The translations under genes were made by a program, and so were the position numbers. A model generated the notes under the pieces. The model saw only the letters and a program-made list of their open reading frames with translations. It was not told the origin of the DNA and did not search any database. Source: Gemmata massiliana (GTDB lineage: Bacteria > Planctomycetota > Planctomycetia > Gemmatales > Gemmataceae). From it: 47,946 nt of DNA. The stretch spans positions 68,333 through 116,278 of the forward strand of contig HG799474.1 of assembly GCA_000531095.1 (NCBI GenBank), read 5' to 3'. The first letter of the stretch is position 1. Each line of letters opens with the position of its first letter. Below are positions 33,199 through 43,598 of the stretch, piece after piece.

Positions 33199-33765
33199 CT
33201 ATTCGGTGACCGCCTGCAACCGCTGATCGGGCAGGGCTTCGGCTTTGGGGAAATCGAGATCGGTCTTAACGGCTTCGTTGAAGTAGTTCGTGAAGACGTT
33301 GAGCGCGACGTGTGCGATGACTTCGGCGATTGCGTCGTCACCGAAACCCGCTTCGCGGACCTCATTGACGTCGCCGTCCTCGACTCGGCCGCGCGTCTCA
33401 ACCACGCGGCGGGCGAACCGGAGTACCGCGTCGGCCTTCGGGTCGACCGCGGTCCCGAGTCGGCTGTCGCGGATCTGCTCGGCCGTCAGCCCGACCATCT
33501 TGCCGACAGCCGAGTGCGCCCCCAGGCAGTAGTCGCACCCGTTCGCTTGGGAGACCGTGAGTGCGATTTGTTCACGGAGCTTGGCCGACAGCACTCCTTT
33601 GCTCAACGCGCCACTGAATTGCAAATAGCCGTCGAGAACCGCCGGGGAGTTCGCCATCGCACGGGTCATGTTCGGGACGAGTCCGAGTTTGCCCTTCACT
33701 GCGGTCAGCAGTTCTTTGGCCCGGCCGGTCGCGGTATCGGGATGGACTTGGTTGAGACGAGACAT
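33199..33765 (-). CDS. Carboxymuconolactone decarboxylase-family, AhpD-like peroxidase
   Basis: 188 residues from ATG 33765 (AAAGGA upstream). The all-helical AhpD fold has the redox motif CDYCLGAH with C77, C80 and H84, giving the CxxCxxxH signature of alkylhydroperoxidases. SKGVLSAKLREQIALTVSQA precedes it and ALNVFTNYFNEAVKTDLD ends the core. It reduces organic hydroperoxides using a thiol partner. First gene of the five-gene leftward operon, behind a sigma-54-like promoter and divergent from its probable regulator at 33970. Confidence 0.92.
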   Translation of the reverse strand: MSRLNQVHPDTATGRAKELLTAVKGKLGLVPNMTRAMANSPAVLDGYLQFSGALSKGVLSAKLREQIALTVSQANGCDYCLGAHSAVGKMVGLTAEQIRDSRLGTAVDPKADAVLRFARRVVETRGRVEDGDVNEVREAGFGDDAIAEVIAHVALNVFTNYFNEAVKTDLDFPKAEALPDQRLQAVTE

Positions 33766-33819
33766 GGTTTTGGTCCTTTCGTGTCGCCTGCTATCATTCA
33801 GCAGATTGGCCTCGAATAA

Positions 33820-33835
33820 ATCACGCCGCGTGCCA
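33820..33835 (-). promoter_or_regulatory. Sigma-54-type promoter candidate for the detoxification operon
   Basis: On the minus strand TGGCACG, then CGGC, then GTGAT. The -24 element matches TGGCACG at 7 of 7 and the four-base spacer is exact; the -12 element fits TTGCW at 3 of 5. Transcription would start near 33808, about 43 bases before the ATG at 33765. Confidence 0.45.
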
Positions 33836-33891
33836 ACACAAAAAGAATCGCGTAACATGCGACTCACCAAGTGATTGAGGCGGGAATGGGT

Positions 33892-33951
33892 TTTCGTAAC
33901 GGAGTAACGATATTTCGTATCGATATGATTTTTCGTAAATTTATTGCGAAA
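33892..33951. promoter_or_regulatory. Repeated TTTCGTA sites, candidate enhancer sites
   Basis: TTTCGTA occurs at 33892, 33913 and 33931 (21 and 18 bases apart). The last is part of a near-palindrome TTTCGTAA-ATTTA-TTGCGAAA (33931-33951). They lie roughly 85-145 bases upstream of the inferred start of the leftward operon and just before the regulator gene at 33970. That is the normal place for sites of a sigma-54 activator, which may also regulate its own gene. Confidence 0.45.
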
Positions 33952-33969
33952 TCTCGTTGAGGGGCCGTA

Positions 33970-35589
33970 ATGGATTCCGACGGTATTAATCCACTGTTCG
34001 CTGATCCCAAGCGGTTGCTGCTCGACATGGCTCGTGAGCACCGGTTGCCGGAGTTGCTGCGGATGGTGGTTGAGCGCGCCGCAGAGACTCCGCGTGTGGC
34101 TCTCGCGCGAATCTGGTTGGCGCAGCGGACCGTGGACTGTGCGAAGTGTCTGACACCGACCGAGTGCAACGGGCGCCCCACGTGTCTCCAGTTGGTCGCC
34201 AGTGCGGGGCGGTCGGCGGTTGATCCGCGTGTCGAATGGACGCGGCTCGACGGTGCGTTTCGGCGCATCCCGCTCGGCGCGCGCAAAGTCGGGCGAATCG
34301 CGGCGACCGGCGAACCAATCGAAGTGCCGAATCTCTCGTCTCCTGAGCCGCCCGAATGGGTCGCGCGGCCCGAGTGGGTGCGCGCGGAGGGCATCGCGGG
34401 GTTCGGCGGGCAGCCGCTCGTTCACCGCGGTCAGGTGCTCGGTGTGTTGGCCGTCTTCGCACGCGGAGCTATTGGCGCCGAGTGCATGAGTTGGCTCCGG
34501 ACCATCGCGGACCACGCCGCGGCAGCCATTGCGACCGCGCGGGCTTTCGAGCAGATCGAGGAGCTGCGCGCCAAACTGGAGCTGGAGAACGAGTACCTGC
34601 GCGAAGAAGTGACGCGGACCGGCGCGTTCGGCGAGTTAGTTGGGGGCGGTCCCGCGCTCGAAGCGGTCGCGCGCCAGATCGACCTGGTCGCGCCTACGGA
34701 TTCGGCTGTTCTTCTTTTGGGTGAGAGCGGGACCGGCAAGGAACTGGTCGCGCGTGAGGTTCACCGTCGGAGCAAGCGATCGGCCCGCCCGCTCGTCAAA
34801 GTGAACTGCGCTGCGGTACCGCGCGAGCTGTACGAGAGCGAGTTTTTCGGCCACGCGAAGGGCGCGTTCACCGGGGCGCTGCGCGACCGGGCGGGGCGGT
34901 TCGAGTTGGCCGACGGTGGAACGCTGTTCCTTGACGAAGTGGGGGAAATCCCGCTCGAGCTTCAGGCGAAACTGCTCCGCGTGCTTCAGGAAGGTGAACT
35001 GGAGCGTGTGGGCGAAGAACGCACCCGGAAGATCAACGTGCGACTCATCGCGGCTACTAATCGTGATCTCCGCGCCGAAGCCGAGGCCGGGCGGTTCCGG
35101 CAAGACCTGTACTACCGGTTGAGTGTGTTCCCGGTGGAACTTCCGCCGCTCCGCAAGCGCGGAGAGGACATCCCGTTATTGGCCGAACACTTCCTCGCGC
35201 TGACCGCGCGCAAACTCGGGCGCTCGAAACCGCGACTCACACTGGCGAACGTTCAGCAGCTTCAGAGATATCACTGGCCCGGGAACGTCCGCGAGTTGCA
35301 GCACGTCATCGAGCGCGCGGTCATTACGGCCGACGGCTCTCGTTTGACCATCGATCTGCCCGTCGGTTCCCCTGGAACCACGAGCAAAGCAGCCGCCGTA
35401 CCCGCTGCGGGCGGTGAGGACCGAGTGCTGACCGACGCCGAGGTGCGGGAACTGGAGGCGAACAACATCCGCGTCGCGCTGCGCCAGACGAAAGGTAAAG
35501 TGTCCGGCCCGGGCGGGGCGGCCGAGTTACTCGGGGTGAGACCGACCACGTTGGCATCGCGGATCAAGGTTCTGGGCCTTGCTGAGTGA
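33970..35589 (+). CDS. Sigma-54-dependent enhancer-binding regulator with cysteine-rich GAF sensor
   Basis: 539 residues, GAGGGG before the ATG. An N-terminal GAF-type domain (about 15-205) contains four cysteines C57, C60, C66 and C72 in DCAKCLTPTECNGRPTC, a possible metal or Fe-S site. A helical linker leads to the AAA+ domain (about 220-455): Walker A GESGTGKE (about 251-258), sigma-54 contact loop GAFTGA (about 298-303), Walker B GGTLFLDEVGE and arginine-rich RFRQDLYYRLSVFPVELP. The Fis-type HTH is at the C-terminus (GGAAELLGVRPTTLASRIKV). It is divergent from the detoxification operon and most likely activates it in response to redox or electrophilic stress (inferred). Confidence 0.92.
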   Translation: MDSDGINPLFADPKRLLLDMAREHRLPELLRMVVERAAETPRVALARIWLAQRTVDCAKCLTPTECNGRPTCLQLVASAGRSAVDPRVEWTRLDGAFRRIPLGARKVGRIAATGEPIEVPNLSSPEPPEWVARPEWVRAEGIAGFGGQPLVHRGQVLGVLAVFARGAIGAECMSWLRTIADHAAAAIATARAFEQIEELRAKLELENEYLREEVTRTGAFGELVGGGPALEAVARQIDLVAPTDSAVLLLGESGTGKELVAREVHRRSKRSARPLVKVNCAAVPRELYESEFFGHAKGAFTGALRDRAGRFELADGGTLFLDEVGEIPLELQAKLLRVLQEGELERVGEERTRKINVRLIAATNRDLRAEAEAGRFRQDLYYRLSVFPVELPPLRKRGEDIPLLAEHFLALTARKLGRSKPRLTLANVQQLQRYHWPGNVRELQHVIERAVITADGSRLTIDLPVGSPGTTSKAAAVPAAGGEDRVLTDAEVRELEANNIRVALRQTKGKVSGPGGAAELLGVRPTTLASRIKVLGLAE

Positions 35590-35737
35590 AGGTGCGGGCG
35601 CCCCGATTTCTCGTCGTAGAGGTGTCCAGAGTGCTTCGGGGCCGGAATTCTAGATAGCGCTGGTCTCGGCCCCCGATGATAACGCTTCGTATCAATACCG
35701 TGCCTCACACGCCCCGATTCCCACCTGGAACACGACC

Positions 35738-36664
35738 ATGCTCCGATGGCCCGGCTCGTTCGCGTTCGCGGTGACCGCACTGTCGATTGTTCTTGCTCCC
35801 GCGTATTCGGTCGAAGAGAAACCGCTCCCGGCGAAGGCGCCCGCGGAGAAGATCGACGGCCCACCGGTCGTGAGCGCGAAGGCGTGGGCCATCGCCGACG
35901 GCAAGACGGGCAAAGTGCTGTGGGGATCGAAGGAACACGACCCACTCGCGATCGCCAGCACCACGAAGATCGTGACGGCGCACATCGTGCTGCGCCTCGC
36001 GGCCGGGGACGTGAAGGTGCTCGACGAAGTGGTCACGTTTTCCGAGGCCGCGGACAAAACGCCGGGCAGTTCTTCCGACCTCAAGGCCGGGGAGAAAGTG
36101 ACCGTGCGCGACTTGCTGTTCGGCTTGCTGCTCCCGTCCGGCAACGACGCCGCGACCGCGTTCGCCGAACACTTCGGCGGGCGCTTCAAGGGTGAGGGTA
36201 AGGAAGACGACGCGGTCGCGAAGTTCGTCGCCGAGATGAACCGCACCGCGAAGGCGCTCAAAATGGAAGAAACCAAGTACCTCGATCCGCACGGGCTGAG
36301 TAAGAACCTCGCGAGCGCACGCGACCTCGCGACGCTGACGTTTACCGCGCTCAAGAACCCTTTGTTCGCGAAGTACGTGCAGACGCGGCGCCACACGTGC
36401 GAGGTGGTCGACGCGGACGGCAAAAAGCGCGAAGTGACCTGGAACAACACGAACAAGCTGCTCGACATCGAGGGGTACGAGGGCGTGAAGACCGGCACCA
36501 CGACCGCGGCCGGCTCGTGCCTCGTGGCGAGCGGGCGCTACGAGGGCGATCACGTGCTCGTGGTCGTGTTGGGCTGCACCTCGAACGATAGCCGCTACGC
36601 GGACGCGCGGAACCTGTTCCGGTGGGCGTGGCGCGAGCGCGGTCACGGATCGAAGGGGAAGTGA
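35738..36664 (+). CDS. D-alanyl-D-alanine carboxypeptidase, S11 family (PBP5-like)
   Basis: 308 residues with a signal peptide (MLRWPGSFAFAVTALSIVLA). The three penicillin-binding motifs are intact: S74-T-T-K77 (ASTTK), S134-G-N (LLPSGNDA) and K251-T-G (GVKTGTTTAAGS). It trims the terminal D-alanine from peptidoglycan stem peptides in the periplasm, in agreement with planctomycetes having peptidoglycan. The C-terminal membrane-anchoring domain of E. coli DacA is absent; the protein ends shortly after the catalytic domain with a basic tail. No cell-wall genes are adjacent. Confidence 0.93.
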   Translation: MLRWPGSFAFAVTALSIVLAPAYSVEEKPLPAKAPAEKIDGPPVVSAKAWAIADGKTGKVLWGSKEHDPLAIASTTKIVTAHIVLRLAAGDVKVLDEVVTFSEAADKTPGSSSDLKAGEKVTVRDLLFGLLLPSGNDAATAFAEHFGGRFKGEGKEDDAVAKFVAEMNRTAKALKMEETKYLDPHGLSKNLASARDLATLTFTALKNPLFAKYVQTRRHTCEVVDADGKKREVTWNNTNKLLDIEGYEGVKTGTTTAAGSCLVASGRYEGDHVLVVVLGCTSNDSRYADARNLFRWAWRERGHGSKGK

Positions 36665-36776
36665 TTCCCGGGACAATTCCCGCGGGGATAGTTCGCGGTG
36701 CGTGGTGTTGACCCGCGCACCGCGTCCTGAGACACTACCTATCTGCCCTCCGGCTACTCCCCGCACGGAACCCGCC

Positions 36777-39737
36777 ATGCCCACCTCGCGCCAAATTAGT
36801 CGCGTCACGTTGTGTGCTGCTCTCTTCATCTCAGTCAGTGGGCTGCCGGCCCAACCACCGAACGCGCCCGATGTCGTCGCGGTGCTGAAAACGCACACGG
36901 AAACGGTCGAGGCGGTCGCGGTCAGCCCGGACGGGAAGTTCGTGGCGACGGCGAGCTTCGACAAAACGGTGAAGTTATGGGACGCGGCCACCGGTAAAGA
37001 GTTGCGGACCTACGGCGGCGAACAGGGGCACAAGGGGCAGGTGCTGTGCGTCGCGTTCTCGGCGAAGGGTGATCTGCTCGCGACCGGCAGCGCGGACAAC
37101 AGCGTCCGCGTTTGGGACGTTCCAGTATCAGCGCCCGCGAAAACGTTCGCGACCACCGGCGCAACAACGAACGTGGCGGTCGCGAGTGACGGTAAGACGT
37201 TCGCGCTGGCCGGTGCGGACGGTGTGGTGAAGGTGTTCCCGGCTGGTGAAGAGAAGGGCGCGATCGAACTGAAGGGGCACGCCGGTGCGGTTCTGGGAGT
37301 GGGGTATCTCGCTTCGGGGAATGTGTGGGTCACGGCGGGTGCGGACAAGTTGATTCGTTTCTTCAACGGCGCAGACGGGAAGCTGAGTACGAGCTACGGT
37401 GCGGGCACCGCGGATATTACTGGACTTGCCGTTCGCCCCGATAGCCAGGGGGCTTTTACGACGAGTGCCGACGGTGTGTTGCGGTTCTGGCAGACGCCCG
37501 CACAACCAACGCGGACTTTCCCCGGACTCAAAGAAGCCGTGACTGCGTTCTATTCCACGGCCGACGGCAACACCGTGCTCTACGCGACCGCGGACAAAGT
37601 CGTGACGATCGGCACCACGAGCAATAACCAGGCGGCGGGTACGTTCTCGGGCGCGAAGGGCACCATCGAGAGTGTTGCCCTGTCTCCGGACACGAATACG
37701 GTCGTTGCTGGTTGCGCGGACGGTCAGGTGATTGCCTGGGACCGTCAGGGTAAGCCAAAGGGCGACGTGTTAGCACACGCGGGCGGCACGACCGCAACTG
37801 CGTTTCACCCCTCGCAACCGGTCCTGTTCACCGCAGGTGCAGACGGTGCATTGAAAGGGTGGAACCTGCCACTCGATGCGAAACTGCCGAAGGACAAAGA
37901 CGGTAAGGAACCGAGCCGCACGAAGTACGACATCAAGGCGCACACGGGCAAGGTCACCGCGGCACTGGTGAACCGCGCGAACGGTCAAATCATCACCGCG
38001 GGCGCGGACAAACTGATTCGCGTGTGGGACGTGACCAAGCCCGAAAAACCGGTGCGCGAGATTGGCCCGCTTGCAGCTCCCGCAACCACACTCACCCAGA
38101 GCCGCGATAACCTCGCGCTCGCGGCCGGTGTGGGTAAGGACGTGCTGCTTTGGACCCTCGCGGACGGCAAAGAGGCGGGGAAACTGACGCAACCCGCCGA
38201 TGTACTCAGCCTCAGCTTCAACGCGGACAAAACGCGCTTGCTGATCGGGCGCAGCGACAACCTCGCGGTACTCGTGGATGTCGCAACGGGCACAGCTTAT
38301 CAGACATTCCTGCACGCCGGTGCGGTGAGGGGAGTTGTCGCGCACCCCACCACTTCCGCCATTATCACCGCGAGTGCGGACAAGAGCGTCGCGATTTCGC
38401 CCGTTACTTGCACGCGCTTCATCACCCTGGGAAAAGGAAAGCCCGCGGGCGTGGTGGTGTCGCCCGGTAGCGAACGTGTGTTGAGTGTCGGGCCGGGTAA
38501 GGACGTCGTGAGCTGGAACACGAACAACGGCGCGAAGGAGCGCGCGTTCGAGGCCGGAGGGGACGCAACGGCAGTCGCGATTTCCAAGGACTCGCAGCGC
38601 GTCGCGGTCGGTGCCGCGGACGGCTCCATCAAGGTCTACACGGTGAGCGATGCGAAGCTCGTGGGCACGATCGCCGCCGGCGCGCCGGTCGTGGGCCTCG
38701 CGTTTCAACCGACGAACACGGTGCTGGTCGCGCTGGTGAAGGACAAGGAGAACAACGCGATCGCATGGAACGTGGGTTTCACTCCGGGGCAACCCACGCC
38801 GGCCGAGTTCGGGCGCCAACTCCAGGCATTCCCGCACCCGGTCGCCGCGAGCGCGGTGGTGTTCAGTGCGGACGGCCAGTTCATTACCGCAGCGGCCGAC
38901 AAACAGGCGCGCCGGTTCCGCCTCGCGACCGACGTTCCGGTGAAGACGTTCCAGCACCCGAATCTCGTTGACTGCGTCGCGTTCGACGACACCGGGAACG
39001 TGCTCGCGACCGGTTGTCACGACGGCGTTCTGCGGACCTACGACCTCGCCAAGAACGCTCTTCTGAAACAGGTGAACGCGCACATCACCACGACCCCGCA
39101 ACAGGTGCAGAACCCGATTTACGCGGTGCTGTGGTCGAACGATTACAAGCAGATTTTCACCGCGAGCTACGACAAGAGCATCAAGTTGTGGGACGCCGCG
39201 GGCGGGACGCTGGTGCGCGAATTTAAGGGCGCGCAAGACCCGGCGCCGGAGCCGAAGAAAGACGACAAAGCGCCCCCGCCGAAGAAGGACGACGGCCCGA
39301 GCGGGCACCGCGACCAGGTGTTCGGGCTCGCGCTCTCAAAGGACGGGAAGTTCCTCGCGTCCTCGTCGAGCGACAGGACGGTGAAACTGTGGGACGTGGC
39401 GACGGGGAAGGTTTTGCGCGACTTCCAGAACCCCGACCTCAAGCCCGTGTTCCCGGGCGAGCCCGCGCCGTCGCACCCGGGGTGGGTGCACGCAGTGCGA
39501 TTCACCCCGGACGGGAACCAGCTTATTACCGCGGGCGCGGCCCCGCGTGGGAAGTCGTACCTCGCCGTGTGGAGCGCCGCGGACGGCAAGCGCGTTTCCG
39601 GCACGGAGCGCGACTTCGGGCCGATTCATACGATGACGATCTTCCCGGACGGCAACAGAATCGTGGTCGGCTATTCGGGCGTTCCGCGGAACAAAATCGA
39701 CCCGGCCGCAGCTATCCTGAAGTTTCCCGGGAAGTAG
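36777..39737 (+). CDS. Exported WD40-repeat protein
   Basis: 986 residues from ATG 36777, where the signal sequence MPTSRQISRVTLCAALFISV begins. About fourteen WD40-like repeats suggest two seven-bladed propellers; clear ones are VEAVAVSPDGKFVATASFDK with TVKLWDAATGKEL near the start, VLFTAGADGALKGWNL, IITAGADKLIRVWDVTKP in the middle, and FGLALSKDGKFLASSSSDRT with VKLWDVATGKV near the end. A charged Pro/Lys-rich insert (PAPEPKKDDKAPPPKKDDGP) separates the last blades. Such secreted WD40 proteins are abundant in Gemmata relatives. It is probably a protein-interaction platform in the periplasm; partner unknown. Confidence 0.92.
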   Translation: MPTSRQISRVTLCAALFISVSGLPAQPPNAPDVVAVLKTHTETVEAVAVSPDGKFVATASFDKTVKLWDAATGKELRTYGGEQGHKGQVLCVAFSAKGDLLATGSADNSVRVWDVPVSAPAKTFATTGATTNVAVASDGKTFALAGADGVVKVFPAGEEKGAIELKGHAGAVLGVGYLASGNVWVTAGADKLIRFFNGADGKLSTSYGAGTADITGLAVRPDSQGAFTTSADGVLRFWQTPAQPTRTFPGLKEAVTAFYSTADGNTVLYATADKVVTIGTTSNNQAAGTFSGAKGTIESVALSPDTNTVVAGCADGQVIAWDRQGKPKGDVLAHAGGTTATAFHPSQPVLFTAGADGALKGWNLPLDAKLPKDKDGKEPSRTKYDIKAHTGKVTAALVNRANGQIITAGADKLIRVWDVTKPEKPVREIGPLAAPATTLTQSRDNLALAAGVGKDVLLWTLADGKEAGKLTQPADVLSLSFNADKTRLLIGRSDNLAVLVDVATGTAYQTFLHAGAVRGVVAHPTTSAIITASADKSVAISPVTCTRFITLGKGKPAGVVVSPGSERVLSVGPGKDVVSWNTNNGAKERAFEAGGDATAVAISKDSQRVAVGAADGSIKVYTVSDAKLVGTIAAGAPVVGLAFQPTNTVLVALVKDKENNAIAWNVGFTPGQPTPAEFGRQLQAFPHPVAASAVVFSADGQFITAAADKQARRFRLATDVPVKTFQHPNLVDCVAFDDTGNVLATGCHDGVLRTYDLAKNALLKQVNAHITTTPQQVQNPIYAVLWSNDYKQIFTASYDKSIKLWDAAGGTLVREFKGAQDPAPEPKKDDKAPPPKKDDGPSGHRDQVFGLALSKDGKFLASSSSDRTVKLWDVATGKVLRDFQNPDLKPVFPGEPAPSHPGWVHAVRFTPDGNQLITAGAAPRGKSYLAVWSAADGKRVSGTERDFGPIHTMTIFPDGNRIVVGYSGVPRNKIDPAAAILKFPGK

Positions 39738-39767
39738 CAGGGAACGGCCGCTCGCAAGTGGTGATTC

Positions 39768-40385
39768 ATGCCAATCAAGACGGTGATTTTCGACTTCGGG
39801 AACGTGATCGCGTTCTTCGACCACGGGCGCGCGGTCGCGCGTCTCGCGGACTACACCGACATGGACCCGGTGGAACTCGCGCTCGTGCTGTACGGGAGCG
39901 CGATCGAGGACGACTACGAGCGCGGGGCCATTAATACCGCGGAGTACATTCGCGAGGCGAAACTCAACGGGCGGCTCACGTGTACCGACGAGCAGTTCGT
40001 CGCGGCGTTCGTGGACATCTTCTGGCAAAACGATGAAGTGTGCTCGCTGGTTCCGCTACTGAAGCCCAAATACCGCGTGGTGCTCGCGAGTAACACCACG
40101 CAGGCGCACTTCGATGCGTACACGCGGCAGTTCGCGAACGTACTCGCGCACTTCGACGAACTCGGCACGTCGTTCAAGTCCCGGGCGCGAAAACCGGAGC
40201 CGGCGTTCTTCGCCGATGTCCACCGGCACGCACACGCTGATCCCGGCGAGTGCGTGTTCGTCGACGATCTCCCCACGAACGTCGAGGCCGCCGAGAAGTT
40301 TGGTTGGAAGGGGGTCGTGTACCGCGCGGACGGTACGCTCCGGGACAAACTGCGGGCGGCGGGGGTGGATGTCGGTACAACATAA
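39768..40385 (+). CDS. HAD-family hydrolase (YihX-like)
   Basis: 205 residues. Motif I is IFDFGNVIAFFD with nucleophile D9 and glycine in place of the usual second aspartate, as in YihX-type sugar phosphatases and epoxide hydrolase N-domains. Motif II is VVLASNTT. Motif III is a lysine in ARKPEPAFF, and motif IV is CVFVDDLPTNVEAAEKFGW. A helical cap (about 20-85) lies between I and II. A phosphatase acting on a small phosphorylated metabolite is likely; the missing second aspartate may lower or alter activity. It starts 30 bases after the WD40 gene. Confidence 0.9.
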   Translation: MPIKTVIFDFGNVIAFFDHGRAVARLADYTDMDPVELALVLYGSAIEDDYERGAINTAEYIREAKLNGRLTCTDEQFVAAFVDIFWQNDEVCSLVPLLKPKYRVVLASNTTQAHFDAYTRQFANVLAHFDELGTSFKSRARKPEPAFFADVHRHAHADPGECVFVDDLPTNVEAAEKFGWKGVVYRADGTLRDKLRAAGVDVGTT

Positions 40386-40505
40386 GGAACATTGCAGATC
40401 GCAGAAGTGTGATCGCGGGTTCGGGCCGGTGCGCGGTGCCGGCGTTCATCCGTGGTCAAAATTTCTGGGGTCGCGTTAGGCACTCTCCGTGAGTCAAGGA
40501 AACCG

Positions 40506-41765
<1,260 letters not shown>

Positions 41766-41780
41766 GTCGGGCCTTCAAAA

Positions 41781-41814
41781 CCCGGGAGCGGCGTCAACGG
41801 CGCGTGCTCCCGGG
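41781..41814 (+). terminator. Hairpin after glyA
   Basis: CCCGGGAGC (41781-41789) pairs with GCTCCCGGG (41806-41814). It sits 15 bases after the glyA stop but lacks a T-tract, so it may be a weak or Rho-assisted terminator. Confidence 0.5.
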
Positions 41815-41897
41815 GTTAGAATTGAGAGACGTGTGGGACGCGGGCGCCCGCCCGCTTCGTGCGATCCGGGGTTCGCTGCTCCGCGGAGGGGCCAGTA

Positions 41898-42332
41898 GTG
41901 GGATTCCTGATCGTATGCGCCGCCTGCCTCTTCTTCTTAATGCTGGTGCCGGTTACGCTGTTCGCCCTCACGTTCATTTACCGCTCGTCGTGCGTGCTCT
42001 GTGGGTTGCCGAAGCCAACGGTAATGGTCGCGTCCGGGATCATGTTCGTGGCCTGGCTCTCGCTGGTAATGGCGGTCGGCGTTCTGGACCGGGTCGTTCA
42101 CGAGGCGTGTAACGCGGCCGGACTGCCACCCTGGGAGGCCGCCATTATTGTCTTCCTGCTCGCGCTCCCACTGGACCTGCTGATTTCCGCGGGGATCGAG
42201 TCCGGGCTGATGGGGGTGCGGTTCGGGAAGGGCGTCGAGGTCTGGTACACGCAGCGGCTGATTCAACTCTCGATCATCGTCGCGATCGGTTTCGTGGTCG
42301 GTGTCATCGTCCTGATCCAACAACTGGTTTAA
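41898..42332 (+). CDS. Small integral membrane protein of unknown function
   Basis: 144 residues from GTG 41898 with GGAGGGG six bases upstream. Four hydrophobic segments: VGFLIVCAACLFFLMLVPVT, VMVASGIMFVAWLSLVMAVG, AAIIVFLLALPLDLLISAGI and LSIIVAIGFVVGVIVLIQQL. The short polar loops carry SCVLCGLPKPT, a CxxC pair (CVLC) after the first helix that might bind metal. I do not recognise the family. Its stop overlaps the start of the RNA methyltransferase gene by one base (TAATG), so the two are translationally coupled. Confidence 0.7.
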   Translation: MGFLIVCAACLFFLMLVPVTLFALTFIYRSSCVLCGLPKPTVMVASGIMFVAWLSLVMAVGVLDRVVHEACNAAGLPPWEAAIIVFLLALPLDLLISAGIESGLMGVRFGKGVEVWYTQRLIQLSIIVAIGFVVGVIVLIQQLV

Positions 42333-43462
42333 TGGCACGCTATTTTGCGACTTGTGCCCGCGGACTGGAGCCGGTCCTCGCGGGCGAATTGAACGATCTC
42401 GGGGCGCGGGACATCGAGCCCGGGCGCGGGGGCGCGACGTTCCACGGCGACGCGGCGATGCTGTACCGCGCGTGCCTCTGGCTCCGCACCGCGGTCCGCG
42501 TCCTGCGCCCGATCCACGAGTTCGACGCGCGCTCGCCCGACGAACTGTACGATTCCGTTCGGTCGATCAACTGGTCCGACTGGATGACGCCCGATCAGAC
42601 GCTCGCGGTCGATTGCAACGTGCGCGACTCCGCAATTACGCACTCGCAGTACGCCGCGCGCCGGGTGAAGGACGCGATCTGCGACCAGTTCCGCGACCGC
42701 ACCGGGCGCCGGCCGAGCGTGGACACCGAACAGCCGATGATCGGGCTGAACCTGCACGTGTCCAAGAACCACGCGATCCTGAGCCTCGACAGCTCGTGGT
42801 CGTCGCTGCACAAGCGCGGGTACCGGCCGATCCAGACGATCGCGCCGCTCAACGAGGCCCTCGCCGCCGGGTTGCTCCTGCGCGCCAACTGGGACAAATC
42901 GACGCCGCTCGTGGACCCGCTGTGCGGGTCCGGGACGTTCTGCATCGAGGCGTCGTGGATCGCGCTGAACCGCCCGCCGGGGCTCACGCGGAAGTGGTTC
43001 GCGTTCCAGGGGTGGCCCGATTTCGACCGCCCGTTGTGGAACGCGATCCGCGACGACGCGCGCCGGGCCGTGCATAAAGACTTGCCCGCGCCAATTGCCG
43101 GTTCGGACGTGAGGCAGGACGCGGTCGACCTCGCGCTTCAGAACGCGCGCGCGGCCGGTGTGGGGAACTTGCTGAACATCCAGCGGCTCGAAATGCGCGA
43201 CGCGCGCCCGCCCTCGGACGTACCCGGTGTTCTGGTTTGCAACCCGCCCTACGGCGAGCGCATTGGTGAAGAGGAAGAGTTGATCGGCCTGTACGCGCGC
43301 ATCGGCGCGGCTGCCAAGGAACATTGGTCCGGCTGGCGCTTGCTCGTATTTACGAGCAACACGATGCTCGCGAAGAAAGTGGGGCTGAAGGTGGTTCACA
43401 AGGAGCCGTTCTTCAACGGTTCGTTGGAGTGCTTCTTGTGGGAATTCGCGACCGAGCGATAG
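42332..43462 (+). CDS. THUMP-domain RNA methyltransferase, RlmL N-half-like
   Basis: 376 residues. A THUMP RNA-binding domain (about 1-165, MARYFATCARGLEPVLAGEL; HVSKNHAILSLDSSW) is followed by a Rossmann methyltransferase domain. SAM motif I is DPLCGSGTFCIEA and the catalytic motif is CNPPYGERIG (NPPY). E. coli RlmL (about 700 residues) fuses this m2G2445-type module to a second m7G2069 module; only the first is present here, as in most bacteria outside the gammaproteobacteria. It methylates 23S rRNA guanine N2 (family inference). Coupled to the small membrane protein upstream. Confidence 0.9.
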   Translation: MARYFATCARGLEPVLAGELNDLGARDIEPGRGGATFHGDAAMLYRACLWLRTAVRVLRPIHEFDARSPDELYDSVRSINWSDWMTPDQTLAVDCNVRDSAITHSQYAARRVKDAICDQFRDRTGRRPSVDTEQPMIGLNLHVSKNHAILSLDSSWSSLHKRGYRPIQTIAPLNEALAAGLLLRANWDKSTPLVDPLCGSGTFCIEASWIALNRPPGLTRKWFAFQGWPDFDRPLWNAIRDDARRAVHKDLPAPIAGSDVRQDAVDLALQNARAAGVGNLLNIQRLEMRDARPPSDVPGVLVCNPPYGERIGEEEELIGLYARIGAAAKEHWSGWRLLVFTSNTMLAKKVGLKVVHKEPFFNGSLECFLWEFATER

Positions 43463-43534
43463 GGCGTATATTTGCGTTACGGCGAGCGCCGCACGTCATA
43501 CGGTCTCGTTTTGATTGCTTTCTGTAGCCGGTCT

Positions 43535-43576
43535 GTGAGGCCGGTGAGCCACAAACTTAGGGGCTCACGGCCTCAC
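43535..43576 (+). terminator. Hairpin after the RNA methyltransferase
   Basis: GTGAGGCCGGTGAGCC (43535-43550) pairs with GGCTCACGGCCTCAC (43562-43576) with one bulge. It resembles the inverted repeat at 28476-28588. No strong T-tract follows. Confidence 0.55.
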
Positions 43577-43598
43577 TCAACAGCAATGGCCTCTCGTA

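Noticed and set aside
37770..39308. A 512-codon antisense open frame inside the WD40 gene
   Set aside because: Shadow of the repeated WD40 codons; no recognisable protein and no RBS.
42329..43399. Antisense open frame opposite the RNA methyltransferase
   Set aside because: The plus-strand protein has THUMP and NPPY motifs; the antisense product is Arg-rich low-complexity.
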